Assembly (NCBI GenBank): GCA_016278415.1
Contig: JADQBV010000383.1
Span: 1 to 33,046, forward strand
From: Halanaerobiales bacterium
Lineage (GTDB): Bacteria; Bacillota_F; Halanaerobiia; Halanaerobiales; DTU029
Length of the DNA: 33,046 bases
Direction: 5' to 3'
Shown: positions 7,673-13,815 of the stretch, piece by piece
How positions within the stretch are numbered: position 1 is the first letter of the stretch
How the letters are laid out: the number at the start of each line of letters is the position of its first letter
Notes under the pieces: generated by a model
Database searches by the model: none
What the model saw: the letters and a program-made list of their open reading frames with translations, nothing else
Told to the model about the DNA's origin: nothing
Position numbers and translations under genes: made by a program

Positions 7673-7955
7673 TAAAAAAATGAGTGCTACTAATGATCTT
7701 GATAATGATATGAACGTTACAGATAAGAGTATTCCTGTTCAAGAGACTATTAGATTAAAAATAAAGATTCCTCGAGAGGAAATTGTCTTCCTGGATATGA
7801 TATTTAAATCATATGGGGGGCTTGCTTTAGTTACAGTAGATCATGTAAAGGAAGGAACACTGTTTCTTGATGTTACTGAGGGTACAAAGCCTGATGTGAT
7901 AGCTATTTTAGAGGATTTACAAGAAAGAATACCACTTACTATATATTATGATTAA
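7665..7955 (+). CDS. DUF4911-type small protein
   Basis: A 96-residue protein with a disordered, Asp/Asn-rich first 28 residues and a compact domain (about 29-96) containing IKIPREEIVFLDMIFKSYGG and ending in PLTIYYD. It resembles DUF4911, a family of unknown function often placed after U32 genes in Clostridia; I assign it by pattern and position without a search. It overlaps the trhP stop by eight bases and has its own GAAGGA, so co-translation with trhP is likely. A role as an accessory factor for tRNA hydroxylation is possible but unproven. Confidence 0.6.
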   Translation: MSDKKMSATNDLDNDMNVTDKSIPVQETIRLKIKIPREEIVFLDMIFKSYGGLALVTVDHVKEGTLFLDVTEGTKPDVIAILEDLQERIPLTIYYD

Positions 7956-7985
7956 ATACTATAGGAATTCCCTTTTTCCGTTCCA

Positions 7986-8109
7986 GCCAATTATGTTTCT
8001 TTCTCTTGTCGTTCACTCCGACATCCTGTCTTCGTTTACTGTTGAACTTTTTGTTCCCGACGTCCTGTCTCCACAAAAAGTAAAAAGTCGCTACAGAAAT
8101 ATAATTGGC
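7986..8109. repeat. Palindromic intergenic element with internal direct repeats (second type)
   Basis: GCCAATTATGTTTCT (7986-8000) pairs with AGAAATATAATTGGC (8095-8109) over all 15 positions, one as G-U. Inside, ACTTTTTGT (8046-8054) pairs with ACAAAAAGT (8073-8081). Two near-identical 16-mers, CCGACATCCTGTCTTC (8018-8033) and CCGACGTCCTGTCTCC (8057-8072), differ at two positions. The first can itself fold through GACA/TGTC. The element is richer in G and C than its surroundings and has no reading frame of note. It shares its overall design, but not its sequence, with the element at 6095-6268. It is probably a dispersed non-coding repeat. Confidence 0.6.
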
Positions 8110-8214
8110 TTACACTGAGTGTAAAAGTTCCGGAAAGCAGTGGAGGGCTTGTAATACTATTATTATTTAATCATATATTATAAACTACTTCTAAAAATAA
8201 ATAAAAAATATAGC

Positions 8215-8242
8215 ACATTTTAAAGATTCACCTCATATAATA
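8215..8242 (+). promoter_or_regulatory. Candidate sigma-K-type (or sigma-E-type) promoter of sigK
   Basis: ACA (8215-8217) and CATATAATA (8234-8242) are 16 bases apart and fit the sigma-K pattern AC-N16/17-CATAnnnTA. The -10 also suits sigma-E. Transcription would start around 8249, just before the GGGGGGGAT ribosome binding site. In B. subtilis sigK is transcribed by sigma-E and then by sigma-K itself. The tract is AT-rich, so a chance match is possible. Confidence 0.45.
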
Positions 8243-8273
8243 GTTTAGAGCCTTTTTTAGGGGGGGATCTTTT

Positions 8274-8957
8274 TTGTTATCAATTTTAGTTGGCTTTTTA
8301 AAGGGATATTTACTTTTAGTATCGTACATCAGGAATGGCAAGGTTTTTCCAGAGCCACTAAGTTCAGAGAAGGAAAAAGAATACCTGGAAAAAATGAAAC
8401 AGGGTAATGAAGAAGCTCGCAATGTTTTGATTGAAAGGAATCTGCGCCTAGTTGCCCACATTGTAAAGAAATATGATTCAGTTCATACAGATAATGAAGA
8501 TTTAATTTCAATAGGTACTATAGGACTTATAAAAGGTATCAATACTTATGATAAAAGTAAAAGAACTAAATTAGCAACTTATGCTGCTCGTTGTATTGAA
8601 AATGAAATACTAATGCACCTTAGATCAACTAAAAAGTTAAATAACGAAACAATGTTACAACAGTCTATCGGATCAGATACAGAGGGAAATGAGATAACTC
8701 TATTGGATATTTTAGAGTCCCAGGAAGACTCTGTTATTAATAAGGTTGAACAGGTTTTGAATGAGGAGAAACTCTATAATAAAATTGAAGACCTTTCTGA
8801 AAGAGAGAGGAGAGTCATACAACTTCGCTATGGCTTGATAGATGGAAAGCTCTTAACACAACGAGAGGTTGCAGAAATATTGGGTATTTCACGATCTTAT
8901 GTTTCAAGAATAGAGAAGAAGGCTGTCGAAGACCTGGCTAAATTATTTGATGATTAG
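8274..8957 (+). CDS. sigK: Sporulation sigma factor, pro-sigma-K
   Basis: A 227-residue sigma-70-family protein matching SigK throughout. The first 17 or so residues are a hydrophobic pro-sequence (MLSILVGFLKGYLLLVS), followed by FPEPLS, region 2 (NLRLVAHIVKKY, DLISIGTIGLIKGI, TYAARCIENEILMHLR) and region 4 (LSERERRVIQLRYGL with helix-turn-helix TQREVAEILGISRSYVSRIEKKA). SigK drives late mother-cell genes during endospore formation after membrane-linked removal of the pro-sequence. The TTG start at 8274 follows GGGGGGGAT and includes the pro-sequence. The gene is uninterrupted, with no skin-type element. It is alone between two non-coding regions, probably monocistronic. Confidence 0.93.
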   Translation: MLSILVGFLKGYLLLVSYIRNGKVFPEPLSSEKEKEYLEKMKQGNEEARNVLIERNLRLVAHIVKKYDSVHTDNEDLISIGTIGLIKGINTYDKSKRTKLATYAARCIENEILMHLRSTKKLNNETMLQQSIGSDTEGNEITLLDILESQEDSVINKVEQVLNEEKLYNKIEDLSERERRVIQLRYGLIDGKLLTQREVAEILGISRSYVSRIEKKAVEDLAKLFDD

Positions 8958-9084
8958 AGTTTAGAATAATATAAGTATTTATAATTTAGATTTACCATAC
9001 AAAAGACATACGTAATACTAATATTAATAGTAATTAAATTATATATAAGATTCATACAAAATACAGATAATTTTAAATAGAGAT

Positions 9085-9131
9085 AGACCCGGTTTTAATA
9101 TGTTTTTATTGATATATTAACCGGGTCTTTG
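9085..9131 (+). terminator. Terminator hairpin downstream of sigK
   Basis: AGACCCGGTT (9085-9094) pairs perfectly with AACCGGGTCT (9119-9128), and the stem can extend into TTAATA/TATTAA. The downstream tract TTTGTAGTTATT is only moderately T-rich. It lies about 130 bases past the sigK stop and is the only GC-rich stem in this gap. Confidence 0.65.
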
Positions 9132-9239
9132 TAGTTATTCAAATATATTAATTAAAAAAAATTAGCTTATAATATAATGATAACCGACTATTGTCAATAG
9201 AATTATTAAGTATATTAGACAAAAGCTATCAATGATTCT

Positions 9240-9270
9240 AAAATTGTTTTAAAAATATTGAAACAATTTT
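9240..9270. repeat. 10-bp AT-rich inverted repeat
   Basis: AAAATTGTTT (9240-9249) is exactly complementary to AAACAATTTT (9261-9270) across an 11-base loop. No T-run follows. It could be an operator or chance in AT-rich DNA. Confidence 0.3.
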
Positions 9271-9419
9271 GATTAATTTAGTTCTAGTACTTATTTACCA
9301 AAATACCATTTAAATTATTTTTATTTATGATATAATAAAGCTAAAGATATAGAATTTAATGAATAACACTGATATATAAGGATTTTAAACTATACTTATA
9401 AATAAAAACGTTTGATTTC

Positions 9420-9448
9420 TGGACAAAAAAGGTAATATATGTTATTGT
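9420..9448 (+). promoter_or_regulatory. Candidate vegetative promoter of yqeG-sleB
   Basis: TGGACA (9420-9425) and TATTGT (9443-9448) are 17 bases apart, one and two changes from the sigma-A consensus. Transcription would start about 50 bases before the yqeG ATG. Confidence 0.4.
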
Positions 9449-9504
9449 AGGAAGGTATGAAACATATAAACTTTGTTAATAATAAGAATGGTAGGTGCTG
9501 AATA

Positions 9505-10008
9505 ATGTTAAATAATTTAAAACCAGATCAGTACTATCAGGATATTTTTACTATTGATTTGAATTCGCTGAAAGAAGAGGGTATTAAAGGTTTGATTTGT
9601 GATATTGATAATACGATTGTACCCTGGTCAGAGGATTCGGTTTTAGAGGAAGTTACTGATTGGTTTGTTGAAATTGAGAATCATGGTTTTAAGATCTGTT
9701 TGGTTTCTAATGGTACAGATAAAAGAGTGAAGTTCTTTAGTGAAGAACTTTCACTACCAGCTATTGGACAGGCAATAAAACCAGCTAAGCGGGCTTTTAA
9801 ACTAGCTCAACAAATGCTGGAGCTTAAAGATAATGAAATAGCAGTAGTTGGAGATCAGATATTTACTGATGTATATGGAGGAAACAGGATGGGTTTTAGG
9901 ACTATTCTAGTAGATCCTATGAGTGATAAGGAGTTATTTACTACTAAGTTTATGAGATCATTGGAAAATCTAGTTTTTAAGAGGAGGGGAAATTATGAAC
10001 AAGAATAA
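9505..10008 (+). CDS. YqeG family HAD IIIA-type phosphatase
   Basis: A 167-residue haloacid dehalogenase-type phosphatase of the YqeG family. The catalytic motif is CDIDNTIVPW with nucleophile D33 and general acid D35. Motif II is in LVSNGTDKR, the Lys of motif III is in KPAKRAF, and motif IV is GDQIFTDVYGGNRMG. The physiological substrate is not settled; relatives include phosphatidylglycerophosphate phosphatase-like enzymes. In Bacillus yqeG lies beside yqeH and aroE. Here it is followed by sleB, whose start lies 14 bases inside this gene, and aroE is about 2.7 kb further on. ATG 9505 follows GGTAGGTG at about 10 bases. Confidence 0.88.
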   Translation: MLNNLKPDQYYQDIFTIDLNSLKEEGIKGLICDIDNTIVPWSEDSVLEEVTDWFVEIENHGFKICLVSNGTDKRVKFFSEELSLPAIGQAIKPAKRAFKLAQQMLELKDNEIAVVGDQIFTDVYGGNRMGFRTILVDPMSDKELFTTKFMRSLENLVFKRRGNYEQE

Positions 10009-10681
10009 ACTTTTCCCATTAATAATTGTTTTGTTATTGCTAATATCTATAACAGGAGTTCATGCTGCAAATAATCCATACAACCTTATTTTAGGAGAGA
10101 GAGTCCTGAGTAAAGGGGATCAGGGTGGCGATGTAGCTTTATTACAAGAGAAATTAAAAAAAATGAATTTATATAATAGTGAAGTAGATGGTCTTTTTGG
10201 ACCTGGGACAGTATATGCTGTTAAGTTGTTACAGAGCAGGTTTAACCTAGTGGTAGATGGTATCGTTGGTAAAGATACATTAAATGTTCTACCTAAAGAT
10301 AATCTACAGAGTAGAATGGATGTCTCCCGGGAAGATATAATTCAATTAGCATATGTTATACATGGTGAGGCCAGGGGAGAGAGTTTTGAAGGTAAAGTTG
10401 CTGTTGGAGCTGTAGTATTAAACAGGGTAAAACATAGTAAATTCCCTAATAGTATCCGAGAGGTTATATTACAAAAGGGACAATTTAGCTGTATATTAGA
10501 TGGACAAGCTAATTTGTATCCAACGAAATCTTCCATAGAGGCTGCAAAAGCGGCGCTTCTAGGATACGATCCAACATATGGGGCTATATTTTTCTACAAT
10601 CCAAGAATTGCTACTAATGTAAAGTGGATTTCAGGTAGACCTGTTGTAACTGAAATAGGCGACCATGTTTTCTCTAGATAA
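9995..10681 (+). CDS. sleB: Spore cortex-lytic enzyme SleB
   Basis: A 228-residue secreted cell-wall hydrolase. A Sec signal peptide spans residues 1-24 (cleavage probably after VHA). A peptidoglycan-binding type 1 domain covers about 36-98, and the SleB/hydrolase_2 catalytic domain about 112-228, with the catalytic Glu most likely E125 in HGEARGES. SleB is a lytic transglycosylase that degrades cortex peptidoglycan containing muramic-delta-lactam during germination. GAGGAGGGG precedes the ATG within the 3' end of yqeG. No ypeB follows, although ypeB is the usual partner in Bacillus. Together with sigK this supports real or recently lost sporulation ability. A vegetative wall hydrolase of the same family (CwlJ/SleB-like) is an alternative. 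Confidence 0.87.
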   Translation: MNKNKLFPLIIVLLLLISITGVHAANNPYNLILGERVLSKGDQGGDVALLQEKLKKMNLYNSEVDGLFGPGTVYAVKLLQSRFNLVVDGIVGKDTLNVLPKDNLQSRMDVSREDIIQLAYVIHGEARGESFEGKVAVGAVVLNRVKHSKFPNSIREVILQKGQFSCILDGQANLYPTKSSIEAAKAALLGYDPTYGAIFFYNPRIATNVKWISGRPVVTEIGDHVFSR

Positions 10682-10754
10682 GTCTAGTGTATATTAGATT
10701 AAAACATACAAAAGATGTTGTTTTGCTTTAACAATAAAATCAATATATAATAAT

Positions 10755-10794
10755 AAAAAAATTAGCACCCATAATACTTTGGGTGCTAATTTTA
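10755..10794. terminator. Bidirectional terminator between sleB and abrB
   Basis: ATTAGCACCC (10761-10770) pairs exactly with GGGTGCTAAT (10781-10790) around a 10-base loop. An A-run lies upstream and TTTTAT downstream, so it has a T-run after the stem on both strands. It can end the rightward sleB transcript and the leftward abrB transcript. Confidence 0.85.
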
Positions 10795-10813
10795 TGTATC
10801 AATGTAGTATAAT

Positions 10814-11056
10814 TTATTTGTCAGAAATTTTATCTGCACATTCATTGCATACAGTTTTACCTTCGAATTCTATTGTATTATCAGCATTTCCACAGAAGAT
10901 ACATGCAGGCTCATATTTCTTAAGGATAATTTTTTCCTCATCAACATATATTTCCATGGGGTCTTTTTTGTCTATGTTCATTGTTTTTCTTAATTCAATA
11001 GGTATAACCATTCTACCTAAATCATCAATTTTCCTTACAATACCAGTCGATTTCAT
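10814..11056 (-). CDS. AbrB/SpoVT-family transition-state regulator with C-terminal Cys pairs
   Basis: An 80-residue DNA-binding protein and the only - strand gene here. The swapped-hairpin AbrB domain (1-47) reads MKSTGIVRKIDDLGRMVIPI then ELRKTMNI, a close match to AbrB. The C-terminal part has C52-x2-C55 and C70-x2-C73, a zinc-ribbon-like arrangement found in clostridial AbrB homologues. The start is set at 11056, not 11089, because AGGAGGG lies just upstream of that ATG. AbrB-type proteins usually repress stationary-phase and sporulation genes during growth, which fits the sigK/sleB neighbourhood. The targets are not visible. Confidence 0.88.
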   Translation of the reverse strand: MKSTGIVRKIDDLGRMVIPIELRKTMNIDKKDPMEIYVDEEKIILKKYEPACIFCGNADNTIEFEGKTVCNECADKISDK

Positions 11057-11103
11057 CAAAACCCTCCTTTTTATAACATATTTCGACAATTATTGATAAG
11101 TAT

Positions 11104-11132
11104 ATTATACAATCTTAAATTATATTAGTCAA
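11104..11132 (-). promoter_or_regulatory. Near-consensus promoter of the abrB-type gene
   Basis: On the - strand TTGACT (11132-11127) and TATAAT (11109-11104) are 17 bases apart. Transcription would begin near 11097, about 40 bases before the ATG. The site is divergent from the Fur-family gene. Confidence 0.75.
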
Positions 11133-11211
11133 TAGTAAATAATGACTTTTGTGAGTTTTTTTTCATTTATCTATAGTTATTTTGACTTATACTTTACTTA
11201 CAATCAATTTA

Positions 11212-11241
11212 TTGTTAAAATATATATATTAATCATAAAAT
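11212..11241 (+). promoter_or_regulatory. Possible promoter of the Fur-family gene
   Basis: TTGTTA (11212-11217) and TAAAAT (11236-11241) are 18 bases apart. The match is weak, and this would place the start only about 16 bases before the coding region, so an upstream alternative around TTGACT (11182-11187) is possible. Confidence 0.25.
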
Positions 11242-11264
11242 ATCTGATAGGTGGTGATTGGGGA

Positions 11265-11711
11265 ATGGCTGAAATTGATAAAGAAAAACTATTTAATAAG
11301 TTTTCAGGTAAATTTAGAGAAAATAAATATAAACTTACATCTCAGAGAAAAGATATCCTTGATGTATTGATTAATAATTCTGATCAGCATTACAGTGCTG
11401 AAGAGCTTTATGAGAAAGTAAGAAATATTAATCCTGATATTGGTTTAGCTACAGTTTATCGCACATTAGAATTAATGTGTAGGTTAAATATTACACACCG
11501 GCTTGATTTTGATAGTACATATAAACGATATGAATTAAACTTAGAAGGGCATCACCACCATCATCTTATTTGTATAGAATGTGGTAGAATTATAGAGTTT
11601 AATGACAATGTACTAGAGGACTTTGAGCATAATCTAGAAGAAGAGTATAGTTTTAATATAATGGATCATCGAATAAAGTTTTATGGTGTATGTGGGAAAT
11701 GTAGGAGCTAG
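11265..11711 (+). CDS. Fur-family metal-dependent or peroxide-responsive regulator
   Basis: A 148-residue Fur/PerR/Zur-family repressor. The winged-helix DNA-binding region (1-85) contains KLTSQRKDILDVL and GLATVYRTLELM. The dimerisation domain has HHHHHLICIECGRIIEF (96-112) and a second Cys pair, C143-x2-C146. C103/C106 plus C143/C146 form the usual structural zinc site. The sequence alone does not tell Fur from PerR or Zur. ATG 11265 is preferred to the in-frame ATG at 11142 because AGGTGGTGA sits just before it and the upstream extension is an unrelated, Phe/Tyr/Ile-rich translation of intergenic DNA. A Crp-type gene follows after 48 bases and may be co-transcribed. Confidence 0.9.
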   Translation: MAEIDKEKLFNKFSGKFRENKYKLTSQRKDILDVLINNSDQHYSAEELYEKVRNINPDIGLATVYRTLELMCRLNITHRLDFDSTYKRYELNLEGHHHHHLICIECGRIIEFNDNVLEDFEHNLEEEYSFNIMDHRIKFYGVCGKCRS

Positions 11712-11759
11712 TAGACGTTTAAGTAAGTCAAGTGGGTGAAAATTCTGAGGAGGAAACTG

Positions 11760-12452
11760 ATGGAAGAGACAAGGAAATGCCTAAAAGAACTGGTCCTTTT
11801 TTCAAAAATGGAATGGGATGAAGTCAAATTGATTTGTGAAAGGGCCTCTGAAAAAAGGTATTATAAAGAAGAGGTCATTTTTTTTGAAGATAATAATGCA
11901 GAGAATCTATACATTCTAGTTGAAGGAAGGGTTAAGCTTACAATGCTATCTCCTTCAGGTAAAGAAAAGGTTATTTCAATTATACAGGAAGGTGATATCT
12001 TAGGTGAAATGTCTTTGTTTGACCAGGATAAACACCCTATTACTGCTGAGGTTATTGATGAGGCCCGTTTAGTTATTCTACCTTTTGAAGACTTAGAAAA
12101 CATTATTAGGGAACAGCCCAGTGTTGCTATAAAAATTATTAATGCTATGGCAAAGAAAACACGCCTTTTAACCAGTCAAATAAGGGAATTGGTATTTGAA
12201 GATGCTGAAGGCAGATTAGCCAGTCTATTATTAAGGTTTATAGAGGATTTTGGTCGAGAGGTTAAAAGTGGGAAAATTATTGACTTAGTTCTTACTCATC
12301 AGGAGATAGCTAATCTAATGGGTTCATCCCGTGTTACTGTTACTAAGTTAATTAACCAATTTATAGATGAAGGTATAGTTAAGATATATAAAAGAAAGAT
12401 TGTAGTTACAGATGAAAGTAAGCTTTCTGATAAGTTGCAGACTTCCTTATAA
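11760..12452 (+). CDS. Crp/Fnr-family transcription regulator
   Basis: A 230-residue regulator with an N-terminal cyclic-nucleotide-type beta-roll (about 18-112), a dimerisation helix, and a C-terminal winged helix whose recognition region is LTHQEIANLMGSSRVTVTKL (178-197). The position that holds the phosphate-binding Arg in cAMP-responsive Crp lies in GEMSLFDQDKHPITAEV, where no Arg is present, so cAMP binding is unlikely. Only two cysteines occur, at 7 and 26, too few for an FNR-type iron-sulfur cluster. The signal is therefore unknown. ATG 11760 follows GAGGAGG; the GTG at 11736 would start before this site. The following 251 bases to aroE hold only a weak stem (CATATT/AATATG, 12488-12508). 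Confidence 0.88.
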   Translation: MEETRKCLKELVLFSKMEWDEVKLICERASEKRYYKEEVIFFEDNNAENLYILVEGRVKLTMLSPSGKEKVISIIQEGDILGEMSLFDQDKHPITAEVIDEARLVILPFEDLENIIREQPSVAIKIINAMAKKTRLLTSQIRELVFEDAEGRLASLLLRFIEDFGREVKSGKIIDLVLTHQEIANLMGSSRVTVTKLINQFIDEGIVKIYKRKIVVTDESKLSDKLQTSL

Positions 12453-12703
12453 TTATAGTCAAATAGTCGTAAATAAAAGGTTTTAGTCATATTGGATTAT
12501 GTAATATGAATAATAATATGATAGAATTAAATTATAAGAAATCAGATTATTACAATTGTTTTATTATTTTTCGTTGTTAAAGTAGAGATTTAATAAGCAA
12601 TAAAATAATTACGATATAAAATATATAGTTTTAAAGAGAAAGAAACTGATGATAAAGAAAGAAATTTAATTTTCCAGTTAGAAAAATACCTGAGGTGTTG
12701 TAA

Positions 12704-13549
12704 ATGATAAATGCTGATACTAAAATATTGGGATTGATAGGATATCCTTTAGGACATACAATCTCTCCATTGTTACATAACCATTCAATAGACGAGCATA
12801 ATTTAAACTATATTTATCTCCCTTTCCCAGTGGAAACTGATAAACTTGCTGATGCAATTAGTGGATTTAAAGCCATTAACTTTAAGGGATTAAATGTTAC
12901 TATACCACATAAAGAGAATGTAATACCACTTCTTGATAAGATTGATCCTGTTGCTAAAAAAATAGGTGCAGTTAACACTATTGTTAACGAAAATGGTCTC
13001 TTAACAGGATATAATACAGATGTGACAGGTCTAATAAGAATGATTGAAGAAGATGGTAATTTTGATATAAAAGGAAAAACAGCTATGGTAATAGGAGCTG
13101 GAGGTGCAGCCCGGGCTACTGGAGTTGCTCTACTTGAAGAAGGTGTCTCAGAGCTATATCTTTTAAATAGAACTGTTGATAAAGCAGAGAATCTAGTTGC
13201 AGAATGGAAAGAACATTACCCACTAACAAGTATCTATGCTGGAAGTCTGGATTCTGAATCTTATAAGTCCTATATAGGCAGTGTAGATTTACTCATTGAT
13301 ACTACACCTCGTGGTATGGAACCTAATATTGATGTTCCTCCGGTAATAAATGCTGAATATATGCATAGTAATATGCTAGTAGTTGATTTAGTATATAACC
13401 CTAAAGAAACAACTTTAATCAAAGCAGCAAAAGAGGCTAATGCAAATTATTTAAATGGAATGGGTATGCTCTTATACCAGGGAATAGACTCTTTTAAAAT
13501 ATGGACAGGTATTGATATTGATCCCGAAAAATGGTGGGCTTTAGTCTAA
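12704..13549 (+). CDS. aroE: Shikimate dehydrogenase
   Basis: A 281-residue NADPH-dependent enzyme reducing 3-dehydroshikimate to shikimate. The substrate domain has GYPLGHTISPLLHN (shikimate-binding Ser region), NVTIPHKENV with the catalytic Lys, GAVNTIV, and NTD in GYNTDVTG. The cofactor domain has GAGGAARATGVAL and LLNRTVDKA, where the Asn-Arg-Thr pattern suits NADP. The C-terminus contains NGMGMLLYQG. Length is normal. GAGGTG precedes the ATG at about 8 bases. It is separated from the other aro genes in the window by the whole pilus locus. The 266 bases after it carry AT-rich inverted repeats and probably the pil promoter. Confidence 0.95.
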   Translation: MINADTKILGLIGYPLGHTISPLLHNHSIDEHNLNYIYLPFPVETDKLADAISGFKAINFKGLNVTIPHKENVIPLLDKIDPVAKKIGAVNTIVNENGLLTGYNTDVTGLIRMIEEDGNFDIKGKTAMVIGAGGAARATGVALLEEGVSELYLLNRTVDKAENLVAEWKEHYPLTSIYAGSLDSESYKSYIGSVDLLIDTTPRGMEPNIDVPPVINAEYMHSNMLVVDLVYNPKETTLIKAAKEANANYLNGMGMLLYQGIDSFKIWTGIDIDPEKWWALV

Positions 13550-13763
13550 AATGACTTAAAAATAGGCATTATACTTTAAAAAATATAAATATTCAAAAAA
13601 TTATGCAGGAGAATATTTATTAATAAAGAATTATATTTATAATAGGAAATTAAGGTTAAATATTCTTAATTAACCCATGATAAAGAAGGAGTTTTACAAT
13701 TTATGACGAATAATTTAAAGTACAGGTATTAATTGTTATTTTTTACTGTTTTATATCAGAACA

Positions 13764-13793
13764 TTGTAGATAAATTATATTACAAAGTATATA
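13764..13793 (+). promoter_or_regulatory. Candidate promoter of the pilus locus
   Basis: TTGTAG (13764-13769) and TATATA (13788-13793) are 18 bases apart, 23 bases before the pilB ATG. The surrounding DNA is very AT-rich, so other -10 choices exist. Confidence 0.3.
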
Positions 13794-13815
13794 TAGTATA
13801 AGGGGTCTAACTATT

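Larger units (their letters stand above)
7956..8273. other. 318-base gap between DUF4911 gene and sigK
   Basis: This gap holds a palindromic element (7986-8109), short self-complementary words at its edges (GGAATTCC at 7965, TTCCGGAA near 8129), an AT-rich tract (8155-8225) and a candidate sporulation promoter (8215-8242). I see no coding frame with a plausible start and ribosome binding site. Confidence 0.6.
8958..9504. other. 547-base AT-rich intergenic region
   Basis: The gap between sigK and yqeG contains a terminator hairpin (9085-9131), an AT-rich inverted repeat (9240-9270), an extended -10-like TGATATAATA (9328-9337) without a good -35, and a candidate yqeG promoter (9420-9448). No open frame with a ribosome binding site was found on either strand. 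An unrecognised small RNA between 9140 and 9420 cannot be excluded. Confidence 0.5.

Noticed and set aside
10779..11096. 105-codon frame on the + strand
   Set aside because: It lies opposite the abrB-type gene, starts inside the terminator hairpin and has no ribosome binding site; it is a shadow.
11142..11264. Hydrophobic 41-residue N-terminal extension of the Fur-family protein
   Set aside because: The family starts near the ATG at 11265, which has a good ribosome binding site; the extension is translated AT-rich intergenic DNA and contains the likely promoter.
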